Assembly: GCA_964408805.1 (NCBI GenBank)
Contig: CAYPAV010000002.1
Coordinates: 1-64,000 of the forward strand
From: CAYPAV01 sp964408805
GTDB taxonomy: Bacteria; Pseudomonadota; Alphaproteobacteria; UBA8366
Direction: 5' to 3'
Length of the DNA stretch: 64,000 nt
Part shown: positions 24,496-32,619 of the stretch, one piece after another
Layout of the letters: the number at the start of each line of letters is the position of its first letter
How positions within the stretch are numbered: the stretch's first letter is position 1
The notes under the pieces: generated by a model
What the model was told of the DNA's origin: nothing
The model's input: the letters and a program-made list of their open reading frames with translations, nothing else
Databases searched by the model: none
Translations under genes and position numbers: made by a program

Positions 24496-24561
24496 ATGTC
24501 CGAGATCAACAACGGTCCCGATCCGGGCCATAACTCGAACAACGAAACCAACGGTGCATGA
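24496..24561 (+). CDS. Possible 21-aa peptide, Asn-rich
   Basis: An ATG with a GGAGGAAC site 6-12 bases upstream opens a 21-codon frame reading MSEINNGPDPGHNSNNETNG then Ala. It ends at TGA one base before the SDR start. It may be a leader, or the N-terminal scrap of a lost gene; the GPDPGHNS start resembles the disordered N-termini of some alphaproteobacterial proteins. The good ribosome site and tight spacing are the only support. Confidence 0.3.
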   Translation: MSEINNGPDPGHNSNNETNGA

Positions 24562-24562
24562 C

Positions 24563-25360
24563 ATGGATACGGCCCTGCAATTCGAAATGACGGAAATGTT
24601 CGACCTCGACGGCAAGACAGCACTCGTGGTCGGCGGTTATGGCGGCCTCGGCGGCGCCATTGCGCGCGGGCTCGCTTCCCGGGGTGCGTCCCTCGCCATT
24701 GCCGGGCGAAGTGCCGTCAAGGCGGCGACCTTCGCCGACGAGTTGTCCGCCGGCGGCGGCCGGGCCATCGGCATCGAGCTGGACGCGACTGACGTCGGCG
24801 ACATCAACCGGCGGGTCGATCAGGTCGCGGAGTCGCTTGGCGGAATCGATATTCTCGTCAATTGCGTCGGCATCAATATCGAGGAAATGCTGCTCGACGT
24901 GACGGAGGAGTCCTTCGACCAGGTCTATGCCGCCAACCTGAAATCCTCGATGTTCCTGGGTCAGGCCACGGCGCGGCATCAGATCGGTGCGAACCGCGGC
25001 GGCAAACAGATCCACATGCTCTCCGTCAGCGCCCATCGCGGTTTTTTCGGCAAGGGTTACTCCGCCTATTGTTCGACCAAGGGCGCCTTGATCATGCTGG
25101 TGCGCCAGCACGCCCTGGAGCTCGCACCCCACCAGATCCAAGTCAACGGCATCGCGCCCACCTACGTCGTAACGGATATGATCCGGGGAAAACTGGCCGA
25201 CCCCGTGCTCAAGGAAGAACTCACCGCCAGCATTCCGGCGGGACGCATTCCGGAACCCGAGGACGTTGTCGGACCGACGGTGTTCCTCGCCACGCCGGCC
25301 TCGGGATTCGTCACCGGTCAGATCGTCTATGTCGATGGCGGTGTCTCGGCGCGACGTTGA
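24563..25360 (+). CDS. Short-chain dehydrogenase/reductase
   Basis: This is a 265-residue classical SDR: cofactor motif VVGGYGGLGGAIA (an unusual variant of TGxxxGxG), NCVGI where NNAG is usual, catalytic Ser in MLSVSAH, YSAYCSTK (Tyr and Lys), and C-terminal GQIVYVDGG. It is probably an NAD(P)H-dependent oxidoreductase for a sugar or secondary alcohol, like gluconate/3-oxoacyl-type SDRs, with unknown substrate. It closes the Liv-type operon and is convergent with the following MFS gene (7-base gap). Confidence 0.87.
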   Translation: MDTALQFEMTEMFDLDGKTALVVGGYGGLGGAIARGLASRGASLAIAGRSAVKAATFADELSAGGGRAIGIELDATDVGDINRRVDQVAESLGGIDILVNCVGINIEEMLLDVTEESFDQVYAANLKSSMFLGQATARHQIGANRGGKQIHMLSVSAHRGFFGKGYSAYCSTKGALIMLVRQHALELAPHQIQVNGIAPTYVVTDMIRGKLADPVLKEELTASIPAGRIPEPEDVVGPTVFLATPASGFVTGQIVYVDGGVSARR

Positions 25361-25367
25361 CGGCGAT

Positions 25368-26621
25368 TTAGCCGCTCTTCATCGAGCGATCGGACGGCCG
25401 GTCGCCGGGCAAGTCCTTCGGCTTGAGGATCTTGAGCGCCAGCGGGCCGATCATCATCACGACCGCGACATGGGCGAAGGCGATACCCCAATTCAGCACC
25501 GTCTCGCCGCCCAGGAAATCTAGGATGACGCCAAGAATCAGCGGGCCGACGAAGCCGCCGCCGTAACCGAACATGGCATGAATCGCCAGTGCGGAGCCTC
25601 GGCTTTCGGGGTCGGCGCTGCCGACGGTACCGGCGGTGAGCGACGACGAATCGGCGTAGATCATCGCATTGTACAGGAGACATATCAGCGCCGCCGCGCC
25701 ATAGCCGAGACCGGCGCCAAAGCCGACGACCGATGCCAGCACCATCGACGTCACCATGACGATGAAAATCCAGCGGCGGCGCCCGACCCGGATCGCGACC
25801 TCGTTCCCGAGAACGCTGGTCGCCGTTCCCAGCATTTCCATCAACATGGCAATGACGGTCGGCACGAAATAATTGGGCTGATCGCCCTGCGCCGCGGTGA
25901 AAACGAGGAAGGCGACGACCCAGGAGCGCATGGTGAACATCTCCCAGGTATGGACGCAGTAGCCGATCGCATAAGCCATCACCGACCGGTTGCGGAAGAT
26001 CGGACGGAAGTTCAACAGCGGTGCCGGCGCGGCCTTGCCGACCGGCGGCCGCGACGGCACGAGGAACGCCATGATCAGCAGGGAGGTAAAACTACCGGCG
26101 GCCGAAATCATGAAGGCGCCCTGCCAATCAATCAGATGGACCGCGGCGCCCGCGATGACGAAGGAGAGCGATCCGCCGAGCCCGATGCTGGCGGCGTGAA
26201 AGGCGACGGCGCGGGATTGCGCCGGTCCCTCGATCAAATCGGCCAAGGCCTTCAATCCCACCATATAGGTGCCGCCCCAACCGATCCCCGCGAGGACCCG
26301 GAACAGGAACCCGGACCAAAACCCGTCGGCGATAAAGGCCATGCCGAGATGGGAGCTCGTCGTGATCACCGCCGCCACGAGATAGACACGCCGCGGATCG
26401 ACCCGGTCCGTTAGCGGCAGAATGATCGGAACCGACGCCGCATAGGCCCCAAAGATGATCCCCGAGAGCCATCCGGCCTCGGTGTGGCTGAGGTTCCATT
26501 CCGCGAAAAACGTCGGAAGCAGCGCTGAAAACGTAAACGAGCCGAGCTGCGTCACCGTCTGCGCCCCGCAGACGGCGGCAATCAGAAATATCGGCGAGGA
26601 TTGAAGTTTGAAAGTCGGCAT
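25368..26621 (-). CDS. MFS transporter
   Basis: This is a 417-residue major facilitator protein with 12 predicted helices. SGIIFGAYAASVPIILPLTDRVDPRRVYL is the helix 2-3 A-loop, and AGIGWGGTYMVGLKALADL lies in the N-half. The second half contains NEVAIRVGRRRWIFIVMVT and FGYGGGFVGPLILGVILDFLGG. It resembles CynX/NimT-like or generic alphaproteobacterial MFS exporters. The substrate is unknown, with no co-directional partner other than the distant histidine kinase. Confidence 0.87.
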   Translation of the reverse strand: MPTFKLQSSPIFLIAAVCGAQTVTQLGSFTFSALLPTFFAEWNLSHTEAGWLSGIIFGAYAASVPIILPLTDRVDPRRVYLVAAVITTSSHLGMAFIADGFWSGFLFRVLAGIGWGGTYMVGLKALADLIEGPAQSRAVAFHAASIGLGGSLSFVIAGAAVHLIDWQGAFMISAAGSFTSLLIMAFLVPSRPPVGKAAPAPLLNFRPIFRNRSVMAYAIGYCVHTWEMFTMRSWVVAFLVFTAAQGDQPNYFVPTVIAMLMEMLGTATSVLGNEVAIRVGRRRWIFIVMVTSMVLASVVGFGAGLGYGAAALICLLYNAMIYADSSSLTAGTVGSADPESRGSALAIHAMFGYGGGFVGPLILGVILDFLGGETVLNWGIAFAHVAVVMMIGPLALKILKPKDLPGDRPSDRSMKSG

Positions 26622-26704
26622 GAGCCGAGCGAGCCTAGCCGAACCCCGCGTCGCGCGCCAACCCGGATCTTCGGCATTTCGCGCCGTTGGCGATCGAGCG
26701 CGGC

Positions 26705-27691
26705 TTATTCGGCCGCGGCCGGCTTCGCCTGGGGAGACGGGAACGAAGCGGTCGCGATCGTGCCCTCGCCCAGCTTGCTCGTGATCCGGATGGTGCCCCT
26801 GTGAAGCCCCACCAAGCCCTTGCTCAGGGAGAGGCCCAATCCCGTCCCGGCCTGTGCCTCCTCGGTCAAATTCCGGGCACGGCTGAATGGTTCGAAGATT
26901 TCGGCGAGATCGGCTTCGGCGATGCCGAGTCCCGTATCGGTCACCCGAAAGACAATGCCTTCTTCCGTCGACTCCAGTGCCGATACAATGATGCGCCCGC
27001 CGCTGCCGGTGAACTTGATCGCATTGGAAAGAAGATTGAGCAGAACCTGCTTGATGGCGCGTTCGTCACCAAACACCTCGGTGCCCGACGAAACGCCTTC
27101 CCAATCAAGCGCAACGCCCTTCCTCGCAGCATCGCCCCGCACCATCAGGATGACCTCGCCCACGAGCGCTTCGACGTCTTGCCATTCGGGCGTCAAATCC
27201 ATCCGGCCGGCCTCGATCCGGGAAATATCTAGGATATCGTCGACCAGGGCCAAAATGTGCCGCCCGCTCTCGTGGATATCGGCCGCATAGCCCGACTCGG
27301 CCGGCACATCGCCACCACTGAGATGCCGATCGCGCATGCTCTCCGAAAAGCCCAGAATAGCGTTGAGCGGCGTTCTAAGCTCGTGGCTCATACTACTGAG
27401 AAAATGCGCTTTCGATCGCTCCACCTCCGCCAGACGCTCGATCGTCTTCACCAGGATAAAGACCACCGGCGGCGCCACGATGGCGGGCGCCAAGGTTGGA
27501 AGAGCGAGCTCGATACTCGACGGCGTCAGATCGAAGAGCCAATAGATCCCGTGGCAAAGCACGGTCGAAGCGAGAATCGCCACCGAGCTGAAAATCAACG
27601 TACCGCTCACGACCCCTACACGCTCCACGAACGTGGTCGCTTCGTCGAGCCAGGCTCGCCGGGGTGGATCGATGTTCGTCGACGATACCAT
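26705..27691 (-). CDS. Membrane-bound sensor histidine kinase
   Basis: This is a 328-residue kinase with two N-terminal hydrophobic segments (roughly residues 28-52 and 65-85), then a HisKA domain with the phospho-accepting His in FLSSMSHELRTPLNAILGF. The HATPase domain follows with N-box LLNLLSNAIKFTG, G1 VTDTGLGIAEAD, F-box and GTGLGLSLSKGLV. There is almost no periplasmic sensor domain and no PAS domain, so the signal may be sensed within the membrane or by a partner. No response regulator is adjacent. It lies 74 bases downstream of gatB on the same strand. It is similar in layout to kinases feeding the DivK/PleD network, but that is speculation. Confidence 0.88.
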   Translation of the reverse strand: MVSSTNIDPPRRAWLDEATTFVERVGVVSGTLIFSSVAILASTVLCHGIYWLFDLTPSSIELALPTLAPAIVAPPVVFILVKTIERLAEVERSKAHFLSSMSHELRTPLNAILGFSESMRDRHLSGGDVPAESGYAADIHESGRHILALVDDILDISRIEAGRMDLTPEWQDVEALVGEVILMVRGDAARKGVALDWEGVSSGTEVFGDERAIKQVLLNLLSNAIKFTGSGGRIIVSALESTEEGIVFRVTDTGLGIAEADLAEIFEPFSRARNLTEEAQAGTGLGLSLSKGLVGLHRGTIRITSKLGEGTIATASFPSPQAKPAAAE

Positions 27692-27765
27692 CCAGCGTTC
27701 TTCCGCTACCGATATCTCGTGAAGTTAATCGCAATCACCCACATCGACAAAACGATTTGACGGCA

Positions 27766-29220
27766 TCAAGAGGACAATTTTCGGTGAAGCAATTCGTTCA
27801 CCGCCTTCGGATTGGCCTTGCCCTGGGTCGCCTTCATCACCTGTCCGACGAACCAGCCCATCACCTTCTCGTTCCCGGAACGGAATTGCGCTACTTGCTG
27901 GTCGGCGCCCGCGATGATGTCGTCGATGATCGTTTCGATCTCACTGGTATCGGTGATCTGCTTTAATCCCTTGGCCTCGACGATACCGGCCGGCGTCGCA
28001 CCGGTTTCGAACATCTCGTCGAAGACGTCCTTCGCGATGCGGCTCGAAAGCGTGTCATCGGCGACCAATCCCAGCAGTTCACCGAGCGATGCCGCCGATA
28101 CCGGACTTTCCGAGATCGCCAGACCCGCCTTGTTCAAGCCGGCGAAGAGATGGCCCGTCACCCAATTCGCCGCCAGCTTCGGGTCGCGCCCCTCGGCCAC
28201 GGTCTCGAAATAGTCGGCCGTCTTGCGCTCGGCGACGAGCACGCCCGCGTCATAAGCGGAAAGACCGTAATCAGCCATGAAGCGGTGTTTCCGGGCACTC
28301 GGCAATTCCGGCAAGGTTTCCGCCATCTCGTCGATGAAGGCGGGATCGAGATCAAGCGGCAGCAGATCGGGGTCGGGAAAATAGCGATAATCATGCGCGT
28401 CTTCCTTCGACCGCATCGAGCGGGTCTCGCCGCGGCTTGTATCGAACAGGCGGGTTTCCTGATCGATTGCCTCGCCCCTCTCGACTAATTCGATCTGGCG
28501 GCGCGCCTCATGATCGATCGCCTGCTTCAGAAACCGAATGGAATTGAGGTTCTTGATCTCGCAACGCGTACCCAATTCCTCACCCGGACGGCGTACCGAG
28601 ACATTGGCATCGACGCGAAGCGAGCCCTCCTGCATGTTGCCGTCGCAGGAACCGACATATTGCAGGATCGAACGTAGCTTCTCGACATAGGCGACCGCCT
28701 CGTCAGCCGAGCGGAGGTCGGGTTTGGAGACGATCTCCATCAGCGCCACGCCGGCCCGGTTGAGATCGATAAAGGACTTCGTCGGGTGCTGGTCGTGGAG
28801 CGACTTTCCCGCATCCTGCTCCAGATGCAGGCGCTCGATCCCGACCAACTTGGATTCGGCGTCATCAAGGTCGATCTCGACCTCGCCCTCGCCGACGATC
28901 GGCGCCTCGTACTGGGAGATTTGATAGCCGAAGGGGAGATCCGGGTAGAAGTAGTTCTTGCGCGCGAAAACCGAGTGCGTATTGACCTTGGCGTCGAGCG
29001 CCAACCCGGTCCGGACCGCCTGACGAACCGCGACCTCGTTCAACACCGGCAACATGCCCGGCATCGCCGCATCGACGAGGCTCACCTGGCTATTCGGTTC
29101 GGCGCCGAACGTGGTCGCGGCGCCGGAAAAGAGCTTGGCCTCGCTCAACACCTGGGCATGGATTTCGAGTCCGATCACGACTTCCCAGTCACCGGTCTCG
29201 CCTCGCAGCAGATTGGCCAT
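27766..29220 (-). CDS. gatB: Asp-tRNA(Asn)/Glu-tRNA(Gln) amidotransferase subunit B
   Basis: GatB binds mischarged tRNA, phosphorylates its carboxylate and accepts ammonia channelled from GatA. The start at MANLLRGETGDWEVVIGLEIH (29220) sits 4 bases after gatA and leaves 484 residues, the normal size. Visible motifs: VIGLEIHAQV, AMPGMLPVLN, FARKNYFYPDLPFGYQISQY (catalytic cradle), and the C-terminal YqeY-like tail (VTGHLFAGLNKAG ... MKATQGKANPKAVNELL). It is the third gene of gatC-gatA-gatB. Confidence 0.96.
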   Translation of the reverse strand: MANLLRGETGDWEVVIGLEIHAQVLSEAKLFSGAATTFGAEPNSQVSLVDAAMPGMLPVLNEVAVRQAVRTGLALDAKVNTHSVFARKNYFYPDLPFGYQISQYEAPIVGEGEVEIDLDDAESKLVGIERLHLEQDAGKSLHDQHPTKSFIDLNRAGVALMEIVSKPDLRSADEAVAYVEKLRSILQYVGSCDGNMQEGSLRVDANVSVRRPGEELGTRCEIKNLNSIRFLKQAIDHEARRQIELVERGEAIDQETRLFDTSRGETRSMRSKEDAHDYRYFPDPDLLPLDLDPAFIDEMAETLPELPSARKHRFMADYGLSAYDAGVLVAERKTADYFETVAEGRDPKLAANWVTGHLFAGLNKAGLAISESPVSAASLGELLGLVADDTLSSRIAKDVFDEMFETGATPAGIVEAKGLKQITDTSEIETIIDDIIAGADQQVAQFRSGNEKVMGWFVGQVMKATQGKANPKAVNELLHRKLSS

Positions 29221-29224
29221 CGCC

Positions 29225-30706
29225 TCAGCCCCCCGCCCGGATCCGCGGCACCGCGTCAAATCCGGCCGCATCCTCAATCGCCTGAGCGACATGCAGCACC
29301 GTCTCCTCGTCGAAGGGCCGGCCGATCACATGGAGGCCGAGCGGCAGCCCATCCTCGGAGAGACCCGCCGGAACCGAGACCGCGGGCAGGCCCGCCATCG
29401 ACGCCGGAACGGTCAGGACGTCGTTCAGATACATCGCGATGGGGTCATCCATCTTTTCGCCTTGGGCAAATGCGGCGCTTGGCGTCGTTGGGGTCAGAAT
29501 GGCGTCCACTTTCTCCCAAGCGCCGTGAAAATCGTCGGCGATCCGGGTCCGCACTTTCTGCGCCTGGAGATAATAGGCGTCATAGTATCCCGCCGACAGC
29601 ACGTAAGTCCCGATGAGGACGCGGCGCTGCACTTCCGCGCCGAAGCCTTCGCCTCGCGTGTTCTCATACATCTCTTGCAGCGTCTCGCCCTCGACCCGAA
29701 GGCCATAGCGCACCCCGTCATAACGCGCGAGGTTGGAGGACGCCTCGGCCGGCGCCACGATATAGTAGGCCGGCAACGCGTATTTTGTATGCGGCAGGCT
29801 GATATCGACGATCTCGGCACCGGCCGCTCGCAGCCAGGCGATCCCCTCTTGCCACAACGCGTCGATTTCCGCCGGCATGCCTTCGATCCGGTATTCCCGG
29901 GGAACGCCAATCTTTAGCCCACGGATATCGCCCGAGAGCGCCGCCTCGTAATCCGGCACAGGCACGTCGACGCTTGTCGAATCCTTGGGATCATGCCCGG
30001 CCATGGCACCCAGCATGATGGCCGCGTCGCGGACCGTGCGGGTCAAGGGTCCCGCCTGATCGAGCGATGAGGCAAAAGCGACGATGCCCCAGCGCGAACA
30101 CCGGCCATAGGTCGGCTTCAGGCCGACGATGCCGCAGAAGGCGCCCGGCTGACGGATCGAGCCGCCGGTATCGGTACCGATCGAGGCCGCCGCCCCCCGC
30201 GCCGCGACGATCGCGGCCGATCCGCCGGACGAGCCGCCCGGAACCAACTTCTTCTCGGGTGCCGAATTCGACTTCCAGGGATTCTCGACCGGGCCGTAAA
30301 AGCTCGACATGTTCGACGAACCCATGGCGAACTCGTCGAGATTGGTCTTGCCGAGACCAATCGCCCCGGCGCGCGCGAGATTGGCCGTCACGGTCGAGTC
30401 ATACGTCGGCAAGAAACCGTCCAGAATATGGCTCGCCGCGGTCGTTAGCACCCCTTCGGTGCAAAAGAGATCCTTGATCGCAATCGGCACGCCTTCGAGC
30501 GCGCCTCCCTCGCCCCTGGCGAGCCGTTCATCCGAAACAACGGCCGATTCGCACGCCGCCTCAAAAGTTTCGGTTATGAAACAATTAAGACTGCGTAAGC
30601 CTTCCGAGGCCTCTATATAGGCGTCGGTCAGCTCGACCGCGCCGATTTCCCGGTCGCGCAGCCTGTCCCGGGCCTCGGCGAGAGAAAGGTCGGTCAACGC
30701 CGCCAT
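29225..30706 (-). CDS. gatA: Asp-tRNA(Asn)/Glu-tRNA(Gln) amidotransferase subunit A
   Basis: This is the amidase-signature glutaminase that releases ammonia from glutamine for GatB. The Ser-Ser-Lys triad is present: Lys in PIAIKDLF, cis-Ser in GGSSGGSAA and nucleophilic Ser in GTDTGGSIRQPGAF. The ATG at 30706 overlaps the gatC stop (ATGA), giving 493 residues. With an apparently single aspS also in this window, GatCAB is likely needed to make Gln-tRNA and/or Asn-tRNA by the indirect route, as in most alphaproteobacteria. Confidence 0.96.
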   Translation of the reverse strand: MAALTDLSLAEARDRLRDREIGAVELTDAYIEASEGLRSLNCFITETFEAACESAVVSDERLARGEGGALEGVPIAIKDLFCTEGVLTTAASHILDGFLPTYDSTVTANLARAGAIGLGKTNLDEFAMGSSNMSSFYGPVENPWKSNSAPEKKLVPGGSSGGSAAIVAARGAAASIGTDTGGSIRQPGAFCGIVGLKPTYGRCSRWGIVAFASSLDQAGPLTRTVRDAAIMLGAMAGHDPKDSTSVDVPVPDYEAALSGDIRGLKIGVPREYRIEGMPAEIDALWQEGIAWLRAAGAEIVDISLPHTKYALPAYYIVAPAEASSNLARYDGVRYGLRVEGETLQEMYENTRGEGFGAEVQRRVLIGTYVLSAGYYDAYYLQAQKVRTRIADDFHGAWEKVDAILTPTTPSAAFAQGEKMDDPIAMYLNDVLTVPASMAGLPAVSVPAGLSEDGLPLGLHVIGRPFDEETVLHVAQAIEDAAGFDAVPRIRAGG

Positions 30707-30993
30707 CACTCGACCACCTTGGGCACGGTATAGAAGGCGGCCTCGGCCTCCGGCGCGTTGGTCAGCACCTTCTCGGGATCGCCGCCGTCGGTCACCTTGT
30801 CGGCGCGCGCCGCCCGCACCGTCTCGATCACCGAGGTCATCGGCGCCACGCCGTCGGTGTCGACGTCGGAGAGCTGCTCGATCCAGCCGATGATATTGTT
30901 GAGTTCGCCCGCCAGCGGGTCGAGCTTGTCCTCGGACACCTTGATCCGGGCCAGGGCGGCGATACGGCGAACGGTTTCCTGGTCGAGCAACAT
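30706..30993 (-). CDS. gatC: Asp-tRNA(Asn)/Glu-tRNA(Gln) amidotransferase subunit C
   Basis: This 95-residue small subunit wraps around and stabilises the GatA-GatB interface. Typical features are the N-terminal VRRIAALARIKVSEDK, LNNIIGWIEQLSDVDTDGVAPM and the C-terminal VLTNAPEAEAAFYTVPKVVE. It is the first gene of the operon and diverges from ruvX with a 124-bp gap that must hold both promoters. Confidence 0.95.
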   Translation of the reverse strand: MLLDQETVRRIAALARIKVSEDKLDPLAGELNNIIGWIEQLSDVDTDGVAPMTSVIETVRAARADKVTDGGDPEKVLTNAPEAEAAFYTVPKVVE

Positions 30994-31117
30994 GACGACT
31001 CCGACGGTCTCTGGAATTTCCGGGCGGAAGCTATCACCGCCCCCTGGTGAGCGGCAAGGCCGAGATCGGCCGGACCAAGGCTGGCCTAGGCCGTTGCCAC
31101 CGGGGTATTACCTGACC

Positions 31118-31585
31118 ATGGCAATCGTCGAACCGAAAGACCTGCCGGATGAAATCGAAGCGGGGAAACGCCTGCTTGGCCTCGACCTCGGCTCGAAGAC
31201 CATCGGGCTCGCGATTTCCGATTCCCAGTTCCGCGTGGCCTCCCCATTGGAGACGCTCCGGCGCACGAAATTCACCAAGGATGCCGAAACCCTCAAGCGA
31301 TTGATCGACGACCGGGACATCGGCGGGCTGGTTCTCGGCCTGCCGGTAAACATGGACGGCAGCGAGGGCCCGCGCGCTCAATCGACCCGGCAATTCGCCG
31401 CCAACCTCTTGGAAAAATTCGACATTCCGATCGCATTTTGGGACGAGCGGATGTCGACGATGGCGGTGGAACGGATGCTGATCGACGAGGCCGACATGTC
31501 GCGCCGGCGCCGCGCCGAGGTAGTGGACAAGATGGCCGCCGCCTACATCCTGCAAGGCACCTTGGATTCGCTCGGCCGCGATTAA
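31118..31585 (+). CDS. ruvX: Holliday junction resolvase-like RuvX/YqgF, 16S pre-rRNA nuclease
   Basis: This is a 155-residue RNase H-fold protein. LLGLDLGSKTIGLAISD carries the first catalytic Asp, VLGLPVNMDGSEG the second strand, and FWDERMSTMAVERML and RAEVVDKMAAAYILQ the conserved C-terminal acidic positions. YqgF acts in 16S rRNA 5'-end maturation and is essential in many bacteria. The upstream open frame (30758 onward) is antisense to gatC and not used. Confidence 0.93.
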   Translation: MAIVEPKDLPDEIEAGKRLLGLDLGSKTIGLAISDSQFRVASPLETLRRTKFTKDAETLKRLIDDRDIGGLVLGLPVNMDGSEGPRAQSTRQFAANLLEKFDIPIAFWDERMSTMAVERMLIDEADMSRRRRAEVVDKMAAAYILQGTLDSLGRD

Positions 31586-31644
31586 GCGGAGCCGTCACAT
31601 CTATCTTGCCGCCGGAGGGCCTTGGCGCGTATAGTCCGCCTTTA

Positions 31645-32619
31645 ATGACCGCGCCCCAGCCCCTCCCCGAGGATCTCACCTACCGGTTCAATCACCGGCA
31701 CCTGCTGGGCATCGAGGGTCTGTCCTCCGACGAAATTACCTATCTGCTCGACTTGGCTGACACATATGTCGAGCAAAACCGCCGTCCCGATAAGAAATCC
31801 GACCTGCTGCGCGGCCGCACCATCATCAATCTTTTCTTCGAGGCCTCGACCCGAACGTCGAGTTCCTTCGAACTCGCGGGCAAGCGACTCGGCGGCGATA
31901 CGATGAACATGTCGGTCACCTCGAGCTCGGTGAAGAAGGGCGAGACCCTGATGGATACGGCGATGACCCTGAACGCCATGCATCCCGACGTCCTGATCGT
32001 CCGGCACGGCGATTCGGGCGCGGTGAAGCTGCTTTCCGAGAAGGTCAACTGCGCGGTCATCAATGCCGGCGACGGCACCCACGAGCATCCAACACAGGCC
32101 CTGCTCGACGCGCTGACCATTCGCCGTCGCAAGGACCGCATTCACCGGCTCTCGGTCGCCATCTGCGGCGATATTCTGCACAGCCGGGTCGCCCGTTCGA
32201 ACATCGCCCTCCTCAACATCATGGGTTCGCGGGTGCGCGTGATCGCCCCCCCCACCCTGCTGCCGACCGACATCGACCGCTTTGGCGTCGAGGTCTTCCA
32301 CAACATCGAGGACGGCATTCGCGATTGCGACATCGTTATGATGCTGCGCCTGCAGAACGAGCGGATGCAGGGCATGTTCGTGCCGTCGATCCGGGAGTAC
32401 TTCCATTTCTTCGGTCTCACCCGGGCGAAGCTGGCGGCGGCGAAGCCGGACGCACTGGTCATGCATCCGGGGCCGATGAACCGGGGTGTCGAGATCGATT
32501 CCGACCTCGCCGACGACCTCGACCGGTCGGTCATCCGCGAGCAGGTCGAGATGGGGGTTGCCGTCCGCATGGCCTGTCTCGATGCGCTGACCCGCAACAG
32601 CGTGGCGAACGCCCCGTGA
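31645..32619 (+). CDS. pyrB: Aspartate carbamoyltransferase, catalytic subunit
   Basis: PyrB makes carbamoyl-aspartate in pyrimidine synthesis. The carbamoyl-phosphate site FFEASTRTSSSFELAGKRLG and the HPTQALLDALT motif are intact, as is HPGPMNRGVEID near the C-terminus. The ATG at 31645 gives 324 residues, the usual length. The stop is coupled to the GTG of the following dihydroorotase-like gene (GTGA), consistent with a PyrB-PyrC' complex as in Pseudomonas. Confidence 0.95.
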   Translation: MTAPQPLPEDLTYRFNHRHLLGIEGLSSDEITYLLDLADTYVEQNRRPDKKSDLLRGRTIINLFFEASTRTSSSFELAGKRLGGDTMNMSVTSSSVKKGETLMDTAMTLNAMHPDVLIVRHGDSGAVKLLSEKVNCAVINAGDGTHEHPTQALLDALTIRRRKDRIHRLSVAICGDILHSRVARSNIALLNIMGSRVRVIAPPTLLPTDIDRFGVEVFHNIEDGIRDCDIVMMLRLQNERMQGMFVPSIREYFHFFGLTRAKLAAAKPDALVMHPGPMNRGVEIDSDLADDLDRSVIREQVEMGVAVRMACLDALTRNSVANAP

